A program made the translations under genes and the position numbers. A stretch of DNA of 64,000 bases from Clavibacter phaseoli (lineage in GTDB: Bacteria > Actinomycetota > Actinomycetes > Actinomycetales > Microbacteriaceae): NCBI RefSeq assembly GCF_021922925.1, contig NZ_CP040786.1, positions 2,976,001 through 3,040,000 on the forward strand. The letters are read 5' to 3'. Of the stretch, positions 23,874-33,187 are shown one piece after another (within the stretch, counting starts at the first letter, position 1; every line of letters starts with the position of its first letter). Under the pieces are notes generated by a model. The model saw nothing but the letters and a program-made list of their open reading frames with translations, made no database searches and was not told where the DNA came from.

Positions 23874-25235
23874 TCAGAACGCCTCGTCGAGCTCCTTCTC
23901 CCGCTCGCTCTTCGCGAGGGAGAACGCGCGGCCGAGCGCGGAGAACAGCGGCCCCCACTCGGCGTCGACGATCTGCGTGAAGCCGAGACGTCGGGCCTCC
24001 GCCGCGCGCTGCGGGGCGGACGTGACGCCGCGGATCTCGCCCGCGAGGCTGATCTCGCCGAACGCCGCGAGGTCGTGCGGCATGGCCTTGCCGTTGACGG
24101 CGGAGACGAGCGCGACGGCGATGGCGAGATCCGCCGCGGGCTCGGTGAGCCGCACGCCGCCGACGGTGGAGACGTAGACGTCGCGATCCGAGAGCCGCAC
24201 GTTGGCGCGCTTCTCGAGCACGGCGAGGAGCATCGCGACGCGGGAGGCATCGACCCCGTTGACCACCCGGCGCGGCTGCGGTGCCTTGGTGTCGACGACG
24301 AGCGCCTGCACCTCCACGGGCAGGGCGCGGCGGCCCTCCATCGCGACGGTGACGCACGTGCCGGAGACCGAGTGGATGCCGCGCGAGAGGAACATGCCGC
24401 TGGGATCCGGCACCTCGACGATGCCGTCGCCCGCCATCTCGAAGCAGCCGACCTCGTCGGTGGGCCCGAAGCGGTTCTTGAGCGCGCGGATGAAGCGCAG
24501 CGACGTCTGCCGGTCGCCCTCGAACTGGCAGACCACGTCGACGAGGTGCTCGAGGAGCCGTGGGCCGGCGATGGATCCGTCCTTCGTGACGTGGCCGACG
24601 AGCAGGAGCGGCAGGTCGCGCTCCTTGCAGACGCGGATGAGGGTGACGGCGACCTCGCGCACCTGGCCGGGGTGGCCGGGCAGGCCGTCGGACGTGCTGC
24701 TGGAGACGGTCTGCACGGAGTCGACGATGAGGAGGTCGGGGGCGACCTGCTCGATGTGGCCGAGGATCGTGCCGAGGTCGGTCTCGGCCGCGATCAGGAG
24801 CGACTCCTGCAGCCCGCCCGTGCGCTCGGCGCGCATGCGCACCTGCGCGACGGACTCCTCGGCCGTGACGTAGAGGACCTTCGCGCCCTTCGCGGCGGCG
24901 CGGGCCGCGACCTCGAGCAGCAGCGTGGACTTGCCGACGCCGGGCTCGCCGCTCATGAGGATGGCGGCGCCGGGCACGATGCCGCCGCCGAGCACCCGGT
25001 CGAGCTCGCCGACGCCGCTCGGCATGTGGCTGGCGGACGCGGTGCCGACGTGCATGATCGAGCGCGCCTGGCTGGATCCCGCGGGCGTGAGCGTGGTGAC
25101 CCGACCGGCAGCCGCGGGCGTCTGCGACACCTCGGCGACGGTGTTCCAGCTCCGGCACTCGGCGCACTGTCCCACCCACTTCGGGGTCGTCCACCCGCAC
25201 TCCGAGCAGCGGTACGTGGAGTGGGTGCGGGCCAT
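23874..25235 (-). CDS. radA: DNA repair protein RadA (Sms)
   Basis: The 453-residue protein has the usual RadA length and layout. It has an N-terminal zinc finger CSECGW with a second CAEC, a RecA-like ATPase core with Walker A GEPGVGKST near residue 98 and Walker B LLIVDSVQT, the RadA-specific KNRFG motif near residue 255, and a C-terminal Lon protease-like domain. RadA is a DnaB-like helicase that promotes branch migration in recombinational repair. The start follows a TAGAGT box by 7 bases with no ribosome site, consistent with a leaderless mRNA. Confidence 0.95.
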   Translation of the reverse strand: MARTHSTYRCSECGWTTPKWVGQCAECRSWNTVAEVSQTPAAAGRVTTLTPAGSSQARSIMHVGTASASHMPSGVGELDRVLGGGIVPGAAILMSGEPGVGKSTLLLEVAARAAAKGAKVLYVTAEESVAQVRMRAERTGGLQESLLIAAETDLGTILGHIEQVAPDLLIVDSVQTVSSSTSDGLPGHPGQVREVAVTLIRVCKERDLPLLLVGHVTKDGSIAGPRLLEHLVDVVCQFEGDRQTSLRFIRALKNRFGPTDEVGCFEMAGDGIVEVPDPSGMFLSRGIHSVSGTCVTVAMEGRRALPVEVQALVVDTKAPQPRRVVNGVDASRVAMLLAVLEKRANVRLSDRDVYVSTVGGVRLTEPAADLAIAVALVSAVNGKAMPHDLAAFGEISLAGEIRGVTSAPQRAAEARRLGFTQIVDAEWGPLFSALGRAFSLAKSEREKELDEAF

Positions 25236-25242
25236 GCGGGGG

Positions 25243-25248
25243 ACTCTA
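25243..25248 (-). promoter_or_regulatory. Probable -10 box (TAGAGT) for leaderless radA mRNA
   Basis: On the minus strand the box is followed by 7 bases and then the ATG of radA. Confidence 0.55.
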
Positions 25249-25282
25249 CCGGCGGGCACCGACATGGGCGGACCAGCCGGCG

Positions 25283-26118
25283 TCAGGCGTCGCGGCGGTG
25301 GAACAGGAGGGCCGCGGCGGCCCCGGGATCAGGACCCATGCCGCGGTGACCGCGAACTCGAGGCCGGTCGCGGGCGGTGGGCTGATGCTCCCGGTCGTGC
25401 CCGTGAGGATCCGGCCGGCGGTCGTGAGCAGGAGGTCGTACGCGGGCACGTCGCCGAGGTCGGGGATCAGGGCGACGAGCTGGGGGAGCACGAGCTGGAT
25501 CGCGACGACGGCGGTGATCGCCGCGACGCCGCTGCGCATCAGGGTCGCGAGCGCCAGGCCGAGGAGGGCGACCATCGCGAGGTAGGCGCCGGATCCGAGC
25601 AGCGGCCCGAGCACACCCCACGACGCGAGGCTGCCGTCGTAGCCGAGGTCGGCGCGCGTGCCGATGGTCAGCAGGTAGGCGGCGAGGCCGGGCACGACCC
25701 CGAGCCCGAACGCGACCAGCGCGACCGCGAGCGCCTTCGCGGCCAGCGCCTCGAGCCGGTCCGGCACCGCGGCCAGGGTGGAGGCGATCGTGCCGCTCGA
25801 GTGCTCGGAGCCCATGGCGAGCACCCCGAGAACGCCGACGACGATCTGGGTCAGCAGCAGGGGAGTCGTGAGGATGGCGGCCGTGCCCGCCTCCGCCATC
25901 GACGGGGAGGCGCCGGCGGGCAGCGGGTTCGCCACGAGGGCTGCCATGGCGCTCATGCCGACGGCGCCGGACGCGACCAGCGCGATGGTCCATCGCGTGG
26001 ATCGGAGCGTCGCGAGCTTCAGCAGCTCCGCGTGGGTCGCGCGCCGGAGCGTGACCCGTGTGCGCGGGGCGGCGTGCGCGGTGCGCGGACAGTGGGTCGT
26101 AGCGGCCTCGGGGATCAT
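25283..26118 (-). pseudogene. ABC-2-like membrane permease with a 3'-terminal frameshift
   Basis: The product is an ABC-2-type membrane protein of about 275 residues with six hydrophobic segments (LRSTRWTIALVASGAVGM, then LTQIVVGVLGVLAMGSEHSSG, then AVAIQLVLPQLVALIPDLG). The reading frame holds until AAWVLIPG and then leaves the expected frame: in the main frame it continues into an unrelated Pro/Ser tail to about 25246. If one G is added in the G-run at minus-strand 25324-25321, the protein ends AAAALLFHRRDA with a stop at 25283, which matches the usual end of such permeases. Only the last 12 residues or so change, so the protein may still function, or the base may be a sequencing artefact. 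No ATPase gene is adjacent. Confidence 0.65.
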
Positions 26119-26306
26119 GCGGCTGACGTTACGGAGCGGAGCGGTGGACCGAGTCGGGCGGCGGTGCCGGGCGGATGGGTCCCGGGTGCCGCCCGGCGGC
26201 TCGGATCCGGTGCGCGGGGATGCCATGGGCGCATGTCCGGGGATCGCCGGGGGAGCCGCCGCGGGGTGGGCCCGAGCACGCGCCGCGACCCGGCGGCCCG
26301 AGCGCG

Positions 26307-27083
26307 TCAGCGCCCCGACACCTCCAGCGCCCGCACCGTCGCCGGGAGGAAGGGCAGGAAGGCGCTCGCCCAGACGCGGTAGCCGCGGTCGTTCGGGTGG
26401 AAGAGGTCGCCGGCGGCCTGCGTGATCGCGAGCACCGCGGTCTGGCGGCGGGTGATGCGGTGCAGCGGCGCGAGGCGGAGGCCGCGGTCGGTGGCGAGGC
26501 GGCGCACGATCTCGTTCGCGACCCGCACCTTGCGCTCGCTCGCCGGGAAGTGGAAGCACGGCAGGTCGGCGACGACGGTGGTCGGCGGGACGGCGTCGAG
26601 GATCCGGCCGAGGGCGTCCTCGAACGCGACCGGCTCGAACGCGGCGATGTCGTTGGCGCCGATCGCGAGGGTCACGACGTCGGGCTGCAGCTTCGCGAGG
26701 CGGGGGAGCTGGTACTCGACGAGGTCCTGGACGCGGGCGCCCGAGACGCTGAGGTTGACGGTGCGGACCGAGCGGCCGCTGAGCGCGCGGATCCGGTCGG
26801 CGAGGATCCCGACGTACCCGTTGCCGGGGCGGCTCGCGCCGATGCCCTGCGCGGTCGAGTCGCCGAGCGCCACGTAGAGGAGGTCGCCGTCGAGCTTCGC
26901 GTGCTCGCGCCACCAGGCGGAGTTCACGGGGAGCGTCTCGTTGAGGATCGCGGCGCGCTCGCGGCGGCCGGCCTCGAACCGGCGCGGCACCACGAGGGCG
27001 GCGGCGGCGAGGCCGCCGAGCGCGGCGGCGGCGGAGGCGAGGAGGGCGGCGGGACGGGCGGAGCGGGTGGATCTCTGGGGCAC
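26307..27083 (-). CDS. SGNH/GDSL-family lipase or esterase
   Basis: The 258-residue protein has an N-terminal membrane segment (about residues 10-32) that could act as signal anchor. The SGNH blocks follow: GDSTAQG with the catalytic Ser near residue 75, the block II Gly in LSVSGARVQD, GANDI (block III Asn) and DLFHPND (block V Asp and His). It would be an extracellular or membrane-attached esterase. The start is taken at the second of two adjacent GTG codons because a TAGGCT box ends 6 bases before it; the first GTG would be only 3 bases away. Confidence 0.87.
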   Translation of the reverse strand: MPQRSTRSARPAALLASAAAALGGLAAAALVVPRRFEAGRRERAAILNETLPVNSAWWREHAKLDGDLLYVALGDSTAQGIGASRPGNGYVGILADRIRALSGRSVRTVNLSVSGARVQDLVEYQLPRLAKLQPDVVTLAIGANDIAAFEPVAFEDALGRILDAVPPTTVVADLPCFHFPASERKVRVANEIVRRLATDRGLRLAPLHRITRRQTAVLAITQAAGDLFHPNDRGYRVWASAFLPFLPATVRALEVSGR

Positions 27084-27089
27084 CACGGG

Positions 27090-27095
27090 AGCCTA
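27090..27095 (-). promoter_or_regulatory. Probable -10 box (TAGGCT) for a leaderless transcript
   Basis: Six bases separate this box from the GTG at 27083 on the minus strand. Confidence 0.5.
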
Positions 27096-27128
27096 CGCTC
27101 GTGGATCCGGGTGCCGGCTGGCCGCGCG

Positions 27129-27833
27129 CTATGCGTCCTCCGGCGCCCGCCCCGCCCCCGCCGGCACGAAGCGGTAACCCATGCCGGGGTCGGTGAGCAG
27201 GTGCCGCGGGTGGGCCGGATCCGGCTCGAGCTTCTTGCGCAGCTGCGCCACGTAGAGGCGGAGGTAGCCGCTGTCGTTCACGTGGGTCGGGCCCCAGATC
27301 TCGGTGAGGAGCGTCTGGCGGGAGACGAGCCGGTCCGGGTTCCGCACGAGCAGCTCGAGCACCTGCCACTCGGTGGGGGTGAGGCGCACGCGCTGGTCGG
27401 CGCGGGTGACGACGCGGGCGGCGAGGTCGACCGTGACGTCGGCGAACGAGACCGTCGCGGAGCGGTCCTCGTCGGCGGCGGCACGGCGGCCGAGGGCGCG
27501 GATCCGGGCGAGCAGCTCGTCGATGGAGAACGGCTTGGTCACGTAGTCGTCGGCGCCCGCGTCGAGCGCCTCGACCTTGTCGGCGGCGCCCGAGCGGCCG
27601 GAGACCACGAGGATCGGCGCGGTCGACCACAGTCGGAGGGCCTGGATCACCTCGACGCCGTCGAGCCGCGGCATGCCGAGGTCGATCATGTAGAGGTCGG
27701 GCTTCTCCGCGACGGCCGCGCGGACGGCGGCGGCGCCGTCCTCCGCGGTGACGATGTCGTAGCCGAGGCTCGTGAGCGTGATGCGCAGCGCCCGCAGGAT
27801 CTGCTGGTCGTCGTCGGCGATGAGGATCTTCAC
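27129..27833 (-). CDS. kdpE: KdpE response regulator
   Basis: The 234-residue OmpR-type regulator has a receiver (ILIADDDQQILRAL, phospho-Asp in YMIDLGMPRLDG, YVTKPFS) and a winged helix (RLTPTEWQVLELLVRNP, RLYVAQLRKKLEPDP, GMGYRFVP). The DPxxPRHL(L/I)T segment before GxGYRF is characteristic of KdpE. It activates the kdp operon when KdpD signals low potassium. The GTG overlaps the kdpD stop by four bases. It is the last gene of the seven-gene operon. Confidence 0.95.
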   Translation of the reverse strand: MKILIADDDQQILRALRITLTSLGYDIVTAEDGAAAVRAAVAEKPDLYMIDLGMPRLDGVEVIQALRLWSTAPILVVSGRSGAADKVEALDAGADDYVTKPFSIDELLARIRALGRRAAADEDRSATVSFADVTVDLAARVVTRADQRVRLTPTEWQVLELLVRNPDRLVSRQTLLTEIWGPTHVNDSGYLRLYVAQLRKKLEPDPAHPRHLLTDPGMGYRFVPAGAGRAPEDA

Positions 27834-30358
27834 GCGGATACCTCCGATGTGGTCGCGGGGGCGTCGGCGACGGGCTCGGCGCCGGCCCGGCACACGGGCA
27901 GCGCGACCACCATCGTGAGGCCGCCGCCCGGGGTGTCCTCGGCGGTGAGCGTGCCGCCCATCCCCTCGGTGAAGCCCTTCGAGAGGGCGAGGCCGAGGCC
28001 GAGGCCGGACGCGTTGTCGGTGTCGCCGAGGCGCTGGAACGGCACGAACATGTCGTCGCGGCGCTCGGGCGCGACGCCGGGGCCGTGGTCCACGACGCGG
28101 ATCTCCACGGACTCGGCGAACGCGCTCGTGCTGAGCCGCACGGGCACGCCGTCGGGCGCGTGCCGCACGGCGTTGCTCAGCAGGTTGACGACCACGCGCT
28201 GGAGGAGGCCAGGATCCGCGACCGCGCCGGGCAGGTCGGGCGCCAGGTCGAGCACGGCGTCGGCGGGGCCGAGGTCGAGCTCGTCGAGCGCGGCGAGCAC
28301 GACGTCGTCGAGGTCGACGTCCATGAGCCGCACGCCGAGCACGCCGGCCTGCACGCGGCTGACGTCGAGGAGGTCGGTGACGAGGTCGGCGAGCGTGCCG
28401 AGGCTCTCCTCGGCGGTGGCGAGCAGCTCCTCGCGGTCGCCGTCGGCCCAGCGCATGTCGGGGGAGCGGAGCGCGGTGACCGCGGCGGTCGCGGCGCTCA
28501 GCGGCCGGCGGAGGTCGTGGCTGACGGCCGAGAGGAGGGCCGTGCGCACGCGGTCGGTCTGCGCGAGCGGGCCGACCTCGCGGGCGGTGTCGGAGAGGTC
28601 GCGGTGCTCGAGCGCGGCGTCGAGCTGCGCGGCGATGACCCGGAGGAGCCGGCGGCCGGACGCCTCGAGGTCGTCGCCGTAGAGGGTGAGCACGCCGCGG
28701 GATCCCACGGCCACGTCGGTCGCGGCGGCGCCGGTCACGACGCCGTCCCACGCGATCGTCTCCCCACGGTCGACTAGCTTCACGCCCTGCAGGCCGAACG
28801 CCTCGCGCGTGCGGCTCACGAGCGCGTGCACGGCGCCCTCGCCGCGGAGCACGGATCCGGACACCGTCGCCAGCAGCTCGGCCTCCGCGGCGGCGCGGCG
28901 GGCGAGGCGGGTGCGGCGGGCGGCCTGGTCGACGATCCAGCTGACGAGCAGCGCGATGACCACGTAGAGGATGAGGGCGAGCATGTGCAGCGGCTCGTCG
29001 ACGGTGATCGTGTAGAGCGGGTCGATGAAGAAGTAGTCGAGCGTGAACCCGGAGAGCACGGCCGCGAACAGGGCCGGCCAGATCCCGCCGACGAGCGCGA
29101 CGAGCACCACGAGCAGCTGGTAGGAGAGCACGTCGCTCGTGATCGAGTCCTCGGAGCGCGTGGCGGAGAGCAGCCACGTGAGCAGCGGCCCGCCGCCGAG
29201 CGCGAGCAGCGCGCCCATGATCCGGCGCCGCATGCTGAGCGCGCCGCCCCGGATCCTGGGCAGCCGGAAGCGCCCGCCCGCGGCCGCGTGCGTGACGATG
29301 TGCACGTCGATGTCGCCGGACTCGCGGATCACCGTGGCGCCGATGCCGGGCCCGGTCGCCGCGGCGGCGAGGCGGCTCCGGCGGCTCACGCCGAGCACGA
29401 GCTGCGTCGCGTTGGAGGCGCGTGCGAACTCCACGAGCGCGCGCGGGATGTCGTCGCCGACGACCTGGTGGTAGCTGCCGCCGAGCGAGTCGACGAGCGC
29501 GCGCTGGCTCGCGAGCGCCTCCGGGCTGCCGGAGCGGAGGCCGTCCTGGCTGGACACGTGCACGGCGAGGAGCTCCCCGCCGGCCGAGCGGGCCGCGATC
29601 CGGGCGCCGCGGCGGAGGAGCGTCTCGCCCTCGGGTCCGCCGGTGAGCGCGACGACCACGCGCTCGCGGGCCTCCCATCGGGCGTCGATCCCCTTCTCGT
29701 CGCGGTACGCGGCGAGCGCGGTGTCGACCTCGTCGGCGAGCCAGAGGAGCGCGAGCTCGCGGAGCGCGGTGAGGTTGCCGAGACGGAAGTAGTGGGAGAG
29801 GGCCGCGTCGATCCGCTCGGCCGGGTACACGCGCCCGCCGGCGAGCCGGTCGCGCAGGGCCTCGGGCGCCAGGTCGATGACCTCGATCTGGTGGGCCTCG
29901 CGGAGCACGCGGTCGGGGATCGTCTCGCGCTGCGGCACCCCGGTGATCTTCTCGACCACGTCGTTGAGCGACGCGATGTGCTGGATGTTGACGGTGGAGA
30001 TCACGTCGATGCCGGCGTCGCGGATGAGGTCCACGTCCTGCCAGCGCTTGTCGCTCCGCCCGCCCGGCGCGTTGGTGTGGGCGAGCTCGTCGACCAGCGC
30101 GATGGTCGGCCGGCGGGCGATGACCGCGTCCACGTCGAGGTCCGTGATCTCCACCCCGCGGTGCGACACCTCGCGCCGCGGCAGGATCTCCAGCCCCTCG
30201 AGCATCGCCGCCGTGGCGGCGCGGCCGTGGGTCTCCACGACCGCCACCACCACGTCGGCGCCCTCGTCGCGCAGCCGCCTGCCCTCCTCGAGCATCGCGT
30301 AGGTCTTGCCCACGCCCGGCGCCGCTCCCAGCAGCACCCGCAGTCGACCGCGCTTCAT
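27830..30358 (-). CDS. kdpD: KdpD potassium-sensing histidine kinase
   Basis: The 842-residue protein has the full KdpD layout. The N-terminal KdpD domain has Walker A AAPGVGKTYAMLEEG near residue 12 and VDELAHTN near residue 90. A universal-stress-protein domain follows (about 230-360), then four membrane helices (about 390-480), a GAF-like region and the kinase core. The phospho-acceptor motif reads SHDLRRPLSA near residue 612, where most kinases including E. coli KdpD have SHDLRTPL, so the Thr is replaced by Arg. The N-box (NLLSNAVRHAPDG) and G boxes (DHGPGV, GLGLGLALSKG) are intact. The start at 30358 is preceded by AGAGAGAAG. Confidence 0.95.
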   Translation of the reverse strand: MKRGRLRVLLGAAPGVGKTYAMLEEGRRLRDEGADVVVAVVETHGRAATAAMLEGLEILPRREVSHRGVEITDLDVDAVIARRPTIALVDELAHTNAPGGRSDKRWQDVDLIRDAGIDVISTVNIQHIASLNDVVEKITGVPQRETIPDRVLREAHQIEVIDLAPEALRDRLAGGRVYPAERIDAALSHYFRLGNLTALRELALLWLADEVDTALAAYRDEKGIDARWEARERVVVALTGGPEGETLLRRGARIAARSAGGELLAVHVSSQDGLRSGSPEALASQRALVDSLGGSYHQVVGDDIPRALVEFARASNATQLVLGVSRRSRLAAAATGPGIGATVIRESGDIDVHIVTHAAAGGRFRLPRIRGGALSMRRRIMGALLALGGGPLLTWLLSATRSEDSITSDVLSYQLLVVLVALVGGIWPALFAAVLSGFTLDYFFIDPLYTITVDEPLHMLALILYVVIALLVSWIVDQAARRTRLARRAAAEAELLATVSGSVLRGEGAVHALVSRTREAFGLQGVKLVDRGETIAWDGVVTGAAATDVAVGSRGVLTLYGDDLEASGRRLLRVIAAQLDAALEHRDLSDTAREVGPLAQTDRVRTALLSAVSHDLRRPLSAATAAVTALRSPDMRWADGDREELLATAEESLGTLADLVTDLLDVSRVQAGVLGVRLMDVDLDDVVLAALDELDLGPADAVLDLAPDLPGAVADPGLLQRVVVNLLSNAVRHAPDGVPVRLSTSAFAESVEIRVVDHGPGVAPERRDDMFVPFQRLGDTDNASGLGLGLALSKGFTEGMGGTLTAEDTPGGGLTMVVALPVCRAGAEPVADAPATTSEVSA

Positions 30359-30390
30359 GTCTTCTCTCTCTTGCCCGCGTGGTGCGGGCG

Positions 30391-30999
30391 TCAGCCGCCG
30401 AGGCCGGCGAGCGCGATGTTCAGCTGGAGCACGTTCACGGTCGGCTCCCCGAGGTAGCCGAGGTCGCGCGCCTGCACGTGCTGCTCGACGAGGCTCGCGA
30501 CCTGCTGCTCGGGGATGCCCCGGGCCGAGGCCACGCGCGCCACCTGCTCCCGAGCGTATTCCGGGCTGATGTGAGGATCGAGCCCCGACGCGGACGCGGT
30601 GAGCGCGTCGGCCGGGATGGTGCTCGGGTCCACGCCGTCGGACGCGGCGATCGCGGCCTTCCGCTCCTCGATGGAGGCGACCAGGTCCTCGTTCTCGGGG
30701 CCGAGGTTGCTGCCGCTCGAGGCGGACGCGTCGTAGCCGTCGCCCGCGGCCGACGGCCGGGACTGGAACCACTCCGGGAGGGCGGCGCCGTCGGAGTCCT
30801 GGAAGGACTGGCCGATCAGCGACGAGCCGACGACCTGCCCGTCGGCGGAGACGAGCGAGCCGTCCGCCTGCGCGGGGAGCGCGAGCTGGCCGATGCCCGT
30901 GACGACGGCCGTGTAGCCGACGCCGAGGACGACGGTGAGGACGGCCATCGCGCGGACGGCGACGCCGGCGGTGCGGAGGGACTGGCGGGGGGAGGACAT
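30391..30999 (-). CDS. kdpC: KdpC subunit of the K+-transporting ATPase
   Basis: The 202-residue protein has one N-terminal membrane helix (about residues 12-34) followed by an extracellular domain with family motifs GSSLIGQSF, YFQSRPSA-like WFQSRPSAAGDGYD, SGSNLGPEN, and a C-terminal PTVNVLQLNIAL. KdpC stabilises the KdpA-KdpB complex. A 37-bp gap separates it from kdpB and a 32-bp gap from kdpD. Confidence 0.95.
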   Translation of the reverse strand: MSSPRQSLRTAGVAVRAMAVLTVVLGVGYTAVVTGIGQLALPAQADGSLVSADGQVVGSSLIGQSFQDSDGAALPEWFQSRPSAAGDGYDASASSGSNLGPENEDLVASIEERKAAIAASDGVDPSTIPADALTASASGLDPHISPEYAREQVARVASARGIPEQQVASLVEQHVQARDLGYLGEPTVNVLQLNIALAGLGG

Positions 31000-31036
31000 G
31001 CGCTTCCTTCTATTGGCTGTTCGGTGAGGAGGGGGA

Positions 31037-33187
31037 TCAGAAGCCGGGGATCAGGCTGACGACGAGGTCGACGAGCTTGATGCCGATGAACGGCGCGATC
31101 ACGCCGCCGACCCCGTAGACGAGCAGGTTCCGGCTGAGCACCTTGGAGGCGCTGAGCGGCCGGTAGGCCACGCCCTTCAGGGCCAGCGGGATGAGCGCCA
31201 CGATGATCAGCGCGTTGAAGACGATCGCGGAGAGGATCGCGGACGCCGGCGAGTGCAGCTGCATCACGTTGAGCACCGCGAGCTGCGGGAAGACGCCCGT
31301 GAACATGGCGGGGATGATCGCGAAGTACTTCGCCACGTCGTTCGCGATGGAGAACGTGGTGAGCGCGCCGCGGGTGATGAGCAGCTGCTTGCCGATCCGC
31401 ACGATGTCGATGAGCTTGGTCGGGTCCGAGTCGAGGTCGACCATGTTGCCGGCCTCCTTCGCGGCCGACGTGCCCGTGTTCATCGCGACGCCGACGTCGG
31501 CCTGCGCGAGCGCGGGCGCGTCGTTGGTGCCGTCGCCGGTCATGGCGACCAGGCGGCCGCCCTCCTGCTCCTTGCGGATGAGCGCGAGCTTGTCCTCGGG
31601 CGTGGCCTCGGCGAGGTGGTCGTCCACCCCGGCCTCGGCCGCGATGGCGCGCGCGGTGAGCGGGTTGTCGCCCGTGATCATCACGGTGCGGATCCCCATC
31701 GCGCGCAGCTCCGCGAAGCGCTCCCTGAGGCCGTCCTTGACGACGTCCTTGAGGTGCACGACGCCGAGCACGCGGCCGGCGCCGGCGGCGTCCTTCATCG
31801 CGACGACGAGCGGGGTGCCGCCGCCGTTCGAGACGGACTCGACGACCTCGGTCAGCTCGGCGTGCAGCGTCGAGGGCAGCGGGCGGCCGCCCTCCTCGAG
31901 CCACGCGATGACGGCGGACGACGCGCCCTTGCGGACGACCGTGCCGTCGGGCAGGTCGACGCCCGACATGCGCGTCTGGGCGGTGAACGGCACGTCGACG
32001 CCGCGGGGCAGCGTGGTCGTGTCGAGGCCCTGGGCGACCGCGAGGTCGACGACGCTGGATCCCTCCGGCGTCGGGTCCGCGAGCGACGACATGGCCGCGG
32101 CCCGGGCGAGCTCCTCGGCCCCGACGCCGTCCACGGCCACGAGCTCGCTGGCGCGGCGGTTGCCGTAGGTGATGGTGCCGGTCTTGTCGAGGAGCAGCGT
32201 AGTGACGTCGCCGGCGGCCTCCACCGCGCGGCCCGACATGGCGAGCACGTTGCGCTGCACGAGCCGGTCCATGCCGGCGATGCCGATGGCCGACAGCAGG
32301 GCGCCGATCGTGGTGGGGATGAGGCAGACGAGCAGCGCGATGAGCACCGGCACGCTCACGGTCGCCGCCGAGTAGGACGCGATCGGGTTGAGCGTGAGCG
32401 CCACGATCACGAAGACGATCGTGAGGCTCGCCAGCAGGATGTTCAGCGCGATCTCGTTCGGCGTGCGCTGGCGCGACGCGCCCTCGACGAGGCCGATCAT
32501 GCGGTCGACGAAGGTCTCGCCGGGCTTCGAGGTGATGCGCACGACGATCCGGTCGCTCAGCACCCGGGTGCCGCCCGTGACGGCGCTGCGGTCGCCGCCG
32601 GACTCGCGGACCACCGGGGCGGACTCGCCCGTGATGGCCGACTCGTCGATGGAGGCGATGCCCCACACCACGTCGCCGTCGCCCGGGATCGACTCCCCGG
32701 CGACCACGACGACCGTGTCGCCCAGCGTGAGGTCGGCGCTCGACACCTCGCGGAGCTCGGCGCGCTCGGCGCCGGGATCCCCGGAGGCGTCGTAGGTCGC
32801 GACGACGTGCGCCATCGTGCTGGTGCGGGTCTTGCGGAGGCTGTCGGCCTGCGCCTTGCCGCGGCCCTCGGCCACCGACTCCGCGAGGTTCGCGAAGACG
32901 ACCGTGAGCCAGAGCCACAGGGCGATGCCGGCCGTGAAGGTCACGGGCACGGAGCTGCCGCCGGAGGATCCGGCGCCGCCCGTGAAGGGCTCGGCGATCG
33001 CGAGGACGGTGGTGAACACGGCGCCGACCTCGACGATCAGCATCACCGGGTTCCGCCACATGAGGCGCGGATCCAGCTTCCGGAACGCCCCGGGGAGCGC
33101 CTCGGCGAGCTGCCGGGCGTCGATGGCCCGGGCGCGGGAGGCGGGAGCCGGTGCGGCCTCCGTCTCGGGGGTGGTCAGGACGGTCAT
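31037..33187 (-). CDS. kdpB: KdpB, catalytic P-type ATPase subunit
   Basis: The 716-residue protein has the P-type ATPase motifs: actuator AITGESAPV near residue 190, phosphorylation site [13 protein letters not shown] near residue 335, and hinge [17 protein letters not shown] near residue 550. About seven membrane helices are present. It couples ATP hydrolysis to K+ uptake through KdpA. The ATG overlaps the kdpA stop as ATGA. Length and motifs are normal for the family; the first 45 residues are a poorly conserved lead. Confidence 0.97.
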   Translation of the reverse strand: MTVLTTPETEAAPAPASRARAIDARQLAEALPGAFRKLDPRLMWRNPVMLIVEVGAVFTTVLAIAEPFTGGAGSSGGSSVPVTFTAGIALWLWLTVVFANLAESVAEGRGKAQADSLRKTRTSTMAHVVATYDASGDPGAERAELREVSSADLTLGDTVVVVAGESIPGDGDVVWGIASIDESAITGESAPVVRESGGDRSAVTGGTRVLSDRIVVRITSKPGETFVDRMIGLVEGASRQRTPNEIALNILLASLTIVFVIVALTLNPIASYSAATVSVPVLIALLVCLIPTTIGALLSAIGIAGMDRLVQRNVLAMSGRAVEAAGDVTTLLLDKTGTITYGNRRASELVAVDGVGAEELARAAAMSSLADPTPEGSSVVDLAVAQGLDTTTLPRGVDVPFTAQTRMSGVDLPDGTVVRKGASSAVIAWLEEGGRPLPSTLHAELTEVVESVSNGGGTPLVVAMKDAAGAGRVLGVVHLKDVVKDGLRERFAELRAMGIRTVMITGDNPLTARAIAAEAGVDDHLAEATPEDKLALIRKEQEGGRLVAMTGDGTNDAPALAQADVGVAMNTGTSAAKEAGNMVDLDSDPTKLIDIVRIGKQLLITRGALTTFSIANDVAKYFAIIPAMFTGVFPQLAVLNVMQLHSPASAILSAIVFNALIIVALIPLALKGVAYRPLSASKVLSRNLLVYGVGGVIAPFIGIKLVDLVVSLIPGF

